Shown piece by piece: positions 55,036 through 61,588 of a DNA stretch of 64,000 bases. Position numbers and translations under genes: made by a program. The stretch is from Winogradskyella ursingii (GTDB lineage Bacteria; Bacteroidota; Bacteroidia; Flavobacteriales; Flavobacteriaceae). The first letter of the stretch is position 1. Every line of letters starts with the position of its first letter. The DNA is taken from contig NZ_JABFDH010000006.1 of the NCBI RefSeq assembly GCF_013403975.1, positions 217,767 through 281,766 on the forward strand. The letters run 5' to 3'. The notes beneath the pieces are model-generated. The model saw only the letters and a program-made list of their open reading frames with translations, searched no databases and had not been told where the DNA came from.

Positions 55036-55368
55036 ATGATTATAGATAGAGACGGAAATATTACTATTATTACCCAAGAAAAGGCATCTATCAAAACGTT
55101 GGTGCATAATATAGAGCAAGGTTACAATAAACATAAAAATTATCATATTGTAGTAAATATTACCAGTATAGATAATGTAACATTAATGGATATTGTAGAG
55201 TTTCTTCGTTTAAGCAATAACCACAGAGCTGATAAAAAATCTTTTGTTATTGTTACCGCCAATGCTAATCTAGACGAAATGCCAGATGAGCTAGTAGTTG
55301 TACCGACTATGAAAGAAGCATATGATATTATCGAAATGGAGGATATTGAACGTGATTTGGGATTCTAA
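55036..55368 (+). CDS. Small STAS-like protein between pyrB and rnz
   Basis: A 110-residue cytoplasmic protein. The pattern IIDRDGNITIITQEKAS, HIVVNITSIDNVTLMDIVEFL and FVIVTANANLDEMPDELVVVPTMKEAYDII alternates beta strands with helices like STAS/SpoIIAA anti-sigma-antagonist domains; the conserved serine is replaced near TSIDNVTL. In flavobacteria it sits between pyrB and ribonuclease Z and is often mislabelled as the nuclease. It has no nuclease motif, and its role is unknown. Confidence 0.7.
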   Translation: MIIDRDGNITIITQEKASIKTLVHNIEQGYNKHKNYHIVVNITSIDNVTLMDIVEFLRLSNNHRADKKSFVIVTANANLDEMPDELVVVPTMKEAYDIIEMEDIERDLGF

Positions 55369-55415
55369 ATAAGTTTAGAGTTTGTAAACTCTTACCATAA
55401 ACCTGAAAAATATCC

Positions 55416-56321
55416 ATGAAATTAACTATTCTCGGCTGTCACAGTGCCACTCCAAGAGCCAATACAAATCCGACAGCACAGATTTTAGAGATTAAAAACC
55501 ATGTATTTCTTATAGATTGTGGTGAAGGTACCCAGGTAGAATTGAGACGAAACCGAATAAAGTTTTCAAGAATAAAACATATTTTCATTTCACATCTCCA
55601 TGGAGACCACTATTTTGGTTTAATTGGTTTGGTGAATACATTCAGTCTTCTGTCTCGTGAAACTGAACTCAACATTTATGCACCAAAAGGTCTAAAGGAA
55701 GTAATTCTGCTTCAGATGAAACTTGCAGGAGGTTGGACCAAATACCCATTGATCTTCCATGAGTTGGAATCCAAAGAACCACAGCTCATTTATGAAGATG
55801 ATAAGGTGACAGTTACCACAATTCCATTAGATCACAGAATATATACTAATGGCTTCTTGTTTAGAGAAAAAGAAAATGATCGTAAACTAAATATCGATGC
55901 GGTTAATGAAGCCAATATCAATGTAGCCTATTTCAGAAAGCTTAAACAAGGTGCAGATGTAGTAAATGAAGATGGTGTATTAATTGATAATAAGACAGTC
56001 ACAATAGATCCAAAACCGCCAAAGAGCTATGCTTATTGTAGTGATACAGCCTATAATGAGCGTATAGTGCCCCAGATAAAAAATGTCACTGCATTATATC
56101 ACGAATCTACATTTTTAGAAAAGAACAGAGATCTTTGTGAACCAACAAAGCACAGTTCAGCGAAACAAGCAGCAACCATAGCAAAACATGCGAACGTCGG
56201 TACCCTTATTTTGGGCCATTATTCTACGCGCTATGATGATATAAGGGAATTTAAAGTTGAAGCAGAGACAGAATTCGATAATGTGAAATTGGCAATGGAT
56301 TCAAAAGTTTTTAATTTTTAA
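55416..56321 (+). CDS. rnz: Ribonuclease Z
   Basis: A 301-residue metallo-beta-lactamase-fold endonuclease that removes tRNA 3' trailers. FISHLHGDHYFGL (about 60-72, HxHxDH), the PKPPKSYAYCSDT aspartate motif and ILGHYSTRYDD histidine motif complete the two-zinc site. Length fits the short tRNase Z form. Last gene in the pyrB direction; the final 11 bases overlap the 3' end of the convergent gene. Confidence 0.93.
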   Translation: MKLTILGCHSATPRANTNPTAQILEIKNHVFLIDCGEGTQVELRRNRIKFSRIKHIFISHLHGDHYFGLIGLVNTFSLLSRETELNIYAPKGLKEVILLQMKLAGGWTKYPLIFHELESKEPQLIYEDDKVTVTTIPLDHRIYTNGFLFREKENDRKLNIDAVNEANINVAYFRKLKQGADVVNEDGVLIDNKTVTIDPKPPKSYAYCSDTAYNERIVPQIKNVTALYHESTFLEKNRDLCEPTKHSSAKQAATIAKHANVGTLILGHYSTRYDDIREFKVEAETEFDNVKLAMDSKVFNF

Positions 56322-56727
56322 AATCGTCTAAATTTGAAATCCATTTAATTGCTTCATCAAGACTGCTACAGCGTTTCAAACTTTTTTTAAAAAACTGTTT
56401 TTCTAGCGTAGCATTTAAGTGATTCAGTTGATTATAAGATACGATGGCTGTAGCGACTAAAAAATCATAATCTTTACTTAATTCTGTCCAAATCTGTGGA
56501 TCAAAGGAGTAGGAATTGTATCTATTGGAAATATAACCTAATTTTTGATCCTTCTTGAGATATTTGTTCAAACGATCAATAATTTCTACTGCGATAGATA
56601 AATCGACGTGAACACCTTCGTTTAATTCAGAAAGCACAAACTGTTCGGTAATATAGAAAGTGCCAAATTTAAACTCTTCTTTTTTGAAGGATAGATGCTT
56701 GGCATATTCAGTATTTTCAAATCTCAT
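56311..56727 (-). CDS. SpoIIAA/STAS-like protein, function unknown
   Basis: A 138-residue cytoplasmic protein with FYITEQFVLSELNEGVHVDLSIAVEIIDRL near residues 24-53 and LVATAIVSYNQLNHLNATLEKQFF near 92-115, a pattern like SpoIIAA-like domains in which strands alternate with amphipathic helices. I cannot name a family with confidence. It is convergent with rnz (11-base overlap) and divergent from pdxH. With the gene at 55036, two STAS-like small proteins flank rnz. Confidence 0.6.
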   Translation of the reverse strand: MRFENTEYAKHLSFKKEEFKFGTFYITEQFVLSELNEGVHVDLSIAVEIIDRLNKYLKKDQKLGYISNRYNSYSFDPQIWTELSKDYDFLVATAIVSYNQLNHLNATLEKQFFKKSLKRCSSLDEAIKWISNLDDFKN

Positions 56728-56809
56728 TAATCAATTTTAATACGTAAATTTATATGGAATTTACGATGCTTAAAAGCGAATAAGCAAAAAATATTAGATT
56801 AAATACATA

Positions 56810-57457
56810 ATGGAAAGAGACTTAAGCAATTACAGGAAATCATATAAAAAAAACGAATTGTTATTAGAAAATACATCAGAAAATCCATTTGAATTATTTA
56901 GAGATTGGTTTGTAGAAGTAGATCAGTATAAAGAAATAGATGAGGCCAATGCTATGACTATTTCTACTATCGGTTTGGATGGGTTTCCAAAAAGTAGGGT
57001 AGTACTGCTCAAAAAATACACAAGTGAAGGTTTTATTTTCTATACAAATTATAACAGTGAAAAAGGAAAAGCAATAAGAGCTAATCCTAATGTTTGTCTG
57101 TCATTTTTCTGGCCAGCGGCAGAGCGCCAAATAATAATCAAGGGTCAAGCAGAAAAAGTACCCGAAAGTTTAAGCGATGATTATTTTGAATCGAGACCAA
57201 GAGGAAGTAAGCTGGGTGCTATAGTTTCAAATCAAAGTCAGCCGATTAAAGATAGAGATGTACTCGAAAAAAAATTAAAGTCCTTAGAATCTCAATTTGA
57301 AGGTAGGGAAATAGAACGACCAGAATTTTGGGGTGGTTTTATTGTAAAACCTATTGAATTAGAATTTTGGCAAGGCAGACCTAACCGTTTGCATGATAGA
57401 ATACGCTATAAACTTGAAACCCCACAAAACTGGAAAAAGGAGAGGTTATCTCCATGA
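56810..57457 (+). CDS. pdxH: Pyridoxamine 5'-phosphate oxidase
   Basis: A 215-residue FMN enzyme that forms pyridoxal 5'-phosphate from PNP/PMP. AMTISTIGLDGFPKSRVVLLKKY, FIFYTNYNSEKGKAI, LSFFWPAAERQI, SRPRGSKLGAIVSNQSQ and the C-terminal FWQGRPNRLHDRIRY are all diagnostic. Length and spacing are normal. It supplies cofactor for PLP enzymes such as RocD and the cysteine desulfurase in this window. Confidence 0.95.
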   Translation: MERDLSNYRKSYKKNELLLENTSENPFELFRDWFVEVDQYKEIDEANAMTISTIGLDGFPKSRVVLLKKYTSEGFIFYTNYNSEKGKAIRANPNVCLSFFWPAAERQIIIKGQAEKVPESLSDDYFESRPRGSKLGAIVSNQSQPIKDRDVLEKKLKSLESQFEGREIERPEFWGGFIVKPIELEFWQGRPNRLHDRIRYKLETPQNWKKERLSP

Positions 57458-57542
57458 TGCTTAATGTGTAATTTATTTTAAATCACTTTATCGATAAAAA
57501 TTAAAAAAGAACGTTGAAGTGTCAAAAAATTAGCTCAAAAAG

Positions 57543-57612
57543 TGCATTTCATCGATGTTCTACATTAAAAATCGATTAAATGCATGCATTTCATCGAAAT
57601 TATCTGCATTTC
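57543..57612. promoter_or_regulatory. Array of TGCATTTCATCGA-type repeats before the CAP gene (operator candidate)
   Basis: TGCATTTCATCGAT (57543-57556), its inverted copy ATCGATTAAATGCA (57571-57584, one mismatch), a direct copy TGCATTTCATCGA (57585-57597) and a half copy TGCATTTC (57605-57612). Direct copies start 42 bases apart, four helical turns; a further TTTATCGATAAA palindrome lies at 57487-57498. It is about 60-130 bases before the CAP lipoprotein gene, so is likely a binding site array for an unknown regulator. Confidence 0.55.
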
Positions 57613-57670
57613 TTTTTTTTTTAGCCTATAGGTTGTTAGATTAGTAATCCCAAACCTAAACAACCTACAT

Positions 57671-58168
57671 ATGAAACTTTCTAATATAATGCCTTTTATG
57701 GCGATTGTTGCCCTTTTAAGTTTTAGTTCTTGTTCTACTGATGGTGATATGGACGAAAGTATCGAGGCAATTGAAGTGCCTGTTGCACCCCAAGCTAAAC
57801 AAATTGAAATAGAAATAATGGAGTTGATCAACGCTTATAGAATCAATCAAGGTTTAAATCCATTAACAGACCACTCTACAGTAAAGGCTGTTGCTTTTAC
57901 ACATACAGATTATATGATTGAAGTAGATAATGTATCACATGATAATTTTTTTCAGAGAAAACAAAGCCTTCAAATTAATGCAGATGCAAACATCGTTTCA
58001 GAAAACGTAGCCTATGGTTTTAGTTCTGCCGAATCAGTTGTAAATGCTTGGTTAAATAGTGAAAGCCATAAAGATAACATAGAAGGTGATTTTACCCACT
58101 TTGATATTTCTGCTGAGCAGAATGATGCAGGTAAGTGGTATTTTACAAATATGTTTATAAAGCGATAA
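57671..58168 (+). CDS. CAP-domain lipoprotein
   Basis: A 165-residue protein with lipoprotein leader (IMPFMAIVALLSFSSC then STDGDMDES). The rest is a bacterial CAP/SCP domain: IEIMELINAYRINQGLNPLTDH, FTHTDYMIEVDNVSHDNF, ENVAYGFSSAESVVNAWLNSESHKDNI and KWYFTNMFIKR. Bacterial CAP proteins are surface or secreted; the activity is unknown. Upstream is an unusual repeat array that may control it; it ends at a strong terminator. Confidence 0.85.
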   Translation: MKLSNIMPFMAIVALLSFSSCSTDGDMDESIEAIEVPVAPQAKQIEIEIMELINAYRINQGLNPLTDHSTVKAVAFTHTDYMIEVDNVSHDNFFQRKQSLQINADANIVSENVAYGFSSAESVVNAWLNSESHKDNIEGDFTHFDISAEQNDAGKWYFTNMFIKR

Positions 58169-58200
58169 AACCGCTCTAAAAGTTGATTAATAGCAAAAGA

Positions 58201-58225
58201 AAACCGCAGTATTGCGGTTTTTTTT
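58201..58225 (+). terminator. Intrinsic terminator of the CAP gene
   Basis: AAACCGCA pairs with TGCGGTTT around a four-base loop, followed by a run of T. Confidence 0.88.
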
Positions 58226-58674
58226 ATGTTTATAGCTAACACAATTTTACCTTCATAAGAATTGGGTTTATGTGAGGCATTATAGTTATCTGACGTAATA
58301 TCAATTTGTAAGATTTAAAACATTACCATTTAAAAGTATTAACTTTATTTATTGACTATAAACTATATGTTGTCATTTCAACTAGGGCATAACTTTAGGT
58401 AGTCTTAAACGGGTAGTGTTTATTCCTTTTGCAGAAATGATGAGATGATTAAGACTTAATAATATCTATTTATCTTTAACCATTACCTTTTTAAGATACT
58501 TCTTTGATAAATGTACTGACAATGGCTTGTCTTATTTTCAATCGTTAGAAGGGGTGTATTTTTGATCCATACCAATCTAAACCTTCAATTATAAAATAGA
58601 GTTTGAATATCAGAATTCTATTATTCAGTACTGCATACAACAAAATTTAAATTCGTCTACTTTTCAGAATAAAA
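58226..58674. other. 449-base gene-free region with a GGTAGT direct repeat
   Basis: Between two terminators I find no reading frame of credible length on either strand. GGTAGT occurs at 58398-58403 and 58412-58417, 14 bases apart, in the context AGTCTTAAACGGGTAGTG; read on the minus strand, ACTACCC-N7-ACTACC looks like a direct-repeat regulatory site that would point toward the CAP gene's 3' end, where no gene follows. The rest is A/T-rich spacer. Confidence 0.4.
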
Positions 58675-58700
58675 AAAGCAAGCCTAATAGAGCTTGCTTT
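58675..58700 (-). terminator. Terminator of the adhesin-PorP/SprF-OmpA operon
   Basis: AAAGCAAGC (58675-58683) pairs with GCTTGCTTT (58692-58700); the A-run to the left is a T-run on the minus strand, placing a minus-strand terminator just past the OmpA gene. Confidence 0.8.
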
Positions 58701-58724
58701 ATAACTAAACAAATTGCTGTTGTT

Positions 58725-60629
58725 TTATTCTTTTACAATATAAAAATAAGAACGTCTGTTTATTTGGTGCTCTTCTTCTGTACATTTTACACCATTGGCA
58801 CATTCGTTAAGTAATTGAGTTTCTCCATAGCCAATAGCACTTTCAATTCTAGAAGGATCAATTCCTCTGGAAATGATATAATCCCTTGTAGATTTTGCAC
58901 GTCTGTCAGATAGTTTTAAGTTATAATTATCTCGACCTCTACTATCGGTATGGGATTCAATTTTAATCACCATATCACTATGTTTGCGCATTACATCTAC
59001 AATATTTTCTAATTCGTATTGTGCATCGGTTCTGATGTTAGACTTATCAAAATCAAAGAAAATAGGGTTGATGACTATTTGACTATCAATAATTAGAGGT
59101 GTCAATTTTAAATCTACAGAGGTTACTGTACCAGAAATACCATCTGTAGTAGTTGATCTTTTATCTTCTTTGTAATCAGGTTTATTGCCAACCAAAGTAT
59201 AGGTTTTATCACAATCTACTTTAAACATATATTTTCCGCCTGCTTTGGTAACAATTTCTTCCAGTACTTTACCTGTCTCATTAATCAACCTTACAGTTAC
59301 TCCCGTTAAAATCATATTGGTTTTAGCGTCCTTCGCAACACCTGATATTTCCTGTTCACATGGCGAAGTGCCAAAACTGTATATATCGTCACTTCCTTTA
59401 CCTCCTGGTCTGTTTGAAGAAAAATAGCCCGAATCAGAATTGGAGTTTATAAAAAAAGCAAAATCGTCGTAGCCACTGTTATATGGTGAACCTAAATTTT
59501 CAGGTTCTGAATTATTATTTTTTAAGAAGTTAGATTTAAATATGTCTAGTAGCCCTAAATTTAGGTGTCCGTCAGATGAAAAGTAAAAGGTACTGTCCTT
59601 GCTTACAAAAGGAAACATTTCACGTCCTTCAGTATTTATAGATTCTCCAAGATTTTGCGGGGAACCGTAGCTGCCACTTGGTTTTATTTCGACCGAATAT
59701 ATATCAGTTTGTCCAATGCCACCTTCACGGTCCGATACAAAATATAACGTTTTATTATCTGGACTTAAGGCCGGATGTCCTGTGGAATAAACTTCATCAT
59801 TAAAAGGTAACTCTTCGATATCATTCCATGCGCCATCTATCCATTTGGCTTTATATAATTTTAAATGTGTAGTTCCCTCTTTATCGTATTTCAGTCTTTT
59901 ACGTTTGTTAACATTATCTCTGGTAAAATACATGGTTTTGCCATCGTTTGTGATGGCCACGGATGCTTCGTGGTATTCTGAATTTATATCATTGGAAATG
60001 ATTTCAGAAACATCTTCAAATTTAGGTATACTATCCCCTCGATGAAGTTTTGCTTGATACAGGTCTAGGAAAGGTTCTTGATTCCAGCTGTACACTTTTT
60101 TGTCATCTCCTCGGGAGGAGGCAAAATACAGTATGTCATCATAGAGGTAAGAACCAAAATCAGATTTTTCGGAATTAATATTCAAATTATTGATTTTGAC
60201 CACATCATTTGATTTGTTGGTCAATTTATTGTAAATATCAACTTCGTCCGGGTTGTAACCTTTTAACCTACTATCGCCTTGTTGGACTGCGCTTAATTCT
60301 TTAAACCATTTGTCTGCCTCTTCGTATTTACCAATACTTCTTAGAGACTGAATATATTTATAAAGATATTCTGCATCGATTTTCTTATGTTGTTTCAATG
60401 CTTCACCGTACCATAATGCTGCTTTATCAGAATTGGAATTGTTATAATAGGCGTCACCTAATCGTGTTAAAACATGCACACTACTATCACCTTTTGCTGC
60501 AGCTTTCTCATAGAGTTCAATGGCTTTTACGTAGCCAAAATTCTCAAAAAATTTATCCGCTAACTTTGTTTGTCCAAAAGACATAGAAAAAGTTAGGATA
60601 ACTAAAAGAGAAAAAATATTTGTTTTCAT
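58725..60629 (-). CDS. OmpA family protein with TPR and beta-propeller region
   Basis: A protein of about 634 residues; I start at the ATG at 60629 (MKTNIFSLLVILTFSMSFGQ), since the longer frame lacks a signal peptide at its start. TPR repeats (about 20-140, ALWYGEALKQHKKI), PD40/WD40-like propeller blades (about 180-420, HEASVAITNDGKTMYFTRD, HPALSPDNKTLYFVSDR), a carboxypeptidase-like beta domain (about 430-515) and a C-terminal OmpA domain (about 520-634, IFFDFDKSNIRTDA, IKIESHTDSRGRDNYN) binding peptidoglycan. Follows PorP/SprF, as in SprB/SprF/OmpA operons. Confidence 0.85.
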   Translation of the reverse strand: MKTNIFSLLVILTFSMSFGQTKLADKFFENFGYVKAIELYEKAAAKGDSSVHVLTRLGDAYYNNSNSDKAALWYGEALKQHKKIDAEYLYKYIQSLRSIGKYEEADKWFKELSAVQQGDSRLKGYNPDEVDIYNKLTNKSNDVVKINNLNINSEKSDFGSYLYDDILYFASSRGDDKKVYSWNQEPFLDLYQAKLHRGDSIPKFEDVSEIISNDINSEYHEASVAITNDGKTMYFTRDNVNKRKRLKYDKEGTTHLKLYKAKWIDGAWNDIEELPFNDEVYSTGHPALSPDNKTLYFVSDREGGIGQTDIYSVEIKPSGSYGSPQNLGESINTEGREMFPFVSKDSTFYFSSDGHLNLGLLDIFKSNFLKNNNSEPENLGSPYNSGYDDFAFFINSNSDSGYFSSNRPGGKGSDDIYSFGTSPCEQEISGVAKDAKTNMILTGVTVRLINETGKVLEEIVTKAGGKYMFKVDCDKTYTLVGNKPDYKEDKRSTTTDGISGTVTSVDLKLTPLIIDSQIVINPIFFDFDKSNIRTDAQYELENIVDVMRKHSDMVIKIESHTDSRGRDNYNLKLSDRRAKSTRDYIISRGIDPSRIESAIGYGETQLLNECANGVKCTEEEHQINRRSYFYIVKE

Positions 60630-60642
60630 AATGTGTATCGAT

Positions 60643-61578
60643 TTAGAAATAACGTGGTGATTTAATACGCTTGTTCTTGAAAATTTCGAACATAAGTAAT
60701 ACTTCATGTGTCCCACTAGTGTAAGGTCTTATATCAGAAATTGGGTATTCATATCCATATCCAATTCTCAATTGTTTTGAAATCTGAAAATCGGTAATTG
60801 CTCCAATTGCTGCTGCCGATTGGTCAATTCTGTAACCACCACCAATCCAGAATACTTCATTAAACAAAAAGTTTGCCGAAATATCAAATGAGAGCGGTGC
60901 ACCATTAGTAGCTTTTAATAAAACTGATGGTTTAAGTTTTACGGACTGACTCAAATCAAAAACATAACCACCTGTAAAATAGTAGCTTATTCGTTCTAAA
61001 GCAACGTAGTCTACATTGCCACTACCACCTTTATTGTAATCCGTATTTAGAATTCTTGGTGCCGAAAGCCCAACATACCATCTGTTGGTGTGCCAATATA
61101 ACCCAGCGCCTACATTGGGACTCCATCGGTTAGATACGTCGTTAAAAAATGGGTCATTTACAACCGACGGATCGTTTAATAATTCTTGATCTAGACTATA
61201 ATGAGTAAACCCTGCCTTTATACCAAAAGCTAATTTACTTTTTTCACCAGTCTGAATTGTATATGAAAAGTCACCATATAAATATGAGAAATTCTCATAG
61301 CCCAATTCATCATTTATAAATGAAAGTCCTAACCCAATTTTTTGATTTCTCAAAGGTGCATGTATGGAAAGCGTTTGAGTTTCTGGTCCGCCGTCCAACC
61401 CGATCCACTGACTTCTGTGTAAACCAACGGCACTAAAAGTCTCTCTACTTCCTGCATAAGCAGGATTAATTGAAATAGTGTTGAACATGTACTGCGTGAA
61501 TTGAGGCAACTGCTGAGAAAAAGCTGTTGAAGCACTCAACGCAAACAGTATAACACATAAATATCTGTTTAATTTCAT
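60643..61578 (-). CDS. PorP/SprF family T9SS outer membrane protein
   Basis: A protein of about 311 residues starting at ATG 61578 (MKLNRYLCVILFALSASTAF, cleavage near FSQ). QQLPQFTQYMFNTISINPAYAGSRETFSAVGLHRSQW is the family signature; the rest is a beta-barrel ending SPRYF. In Flavobacterium johnsoniae SprF is needed for secretion of its operon partner SprB; each type B sorted adhesin tends to have its own SprF-like protein. The gene is 10 bases downstream of the adhesin gene and 13 bases upstream of the OmpA gene. Confidence 0.9.
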   Translation of the reverse strand: MKLNRYLCVILFALSASTAFSQQLPQFTQYMFNTISINPAYAGSRETFSAVGLHRSQWIGLDGGPETQTLSIHAPLRNQKIGLGLSFINDELGYENFSYLYGDFSYTIQTGEKSKLAFGIKAGFTHYSLDQELLNDPSVVNDPFFNDVSNRWSPNVGAGLYWHTNRWYVGLSAPRILNTDYNKGGSGNVDYVALERISYYFTGGYVFDLSQSVKLKPSVLLKATNGAPLSFDISANFLFNEVFWIGGGYRIDQSAAAIGAITDFQISKQLRIGYGYEYPISDIRPYTSGTHEVLLMFEIFKNKRIKSPRYF

Positions 61579-61588
61579 CGTAGGTTTT

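Noticed and set aside
57565..57831. Minus-strand 88-codon frame over the CAP gene start
   Set aside because: It is antisense to the CAP lipoprotein leader and spans the repeat array; the translation has no domain-like pattern.
60630..60716. Longer start for the OmpA-family gene
   Set aside because: The 29 extra residues precede a complete signal peptide and overlap the intergenic spacer and end of the PorP/SprF gene.
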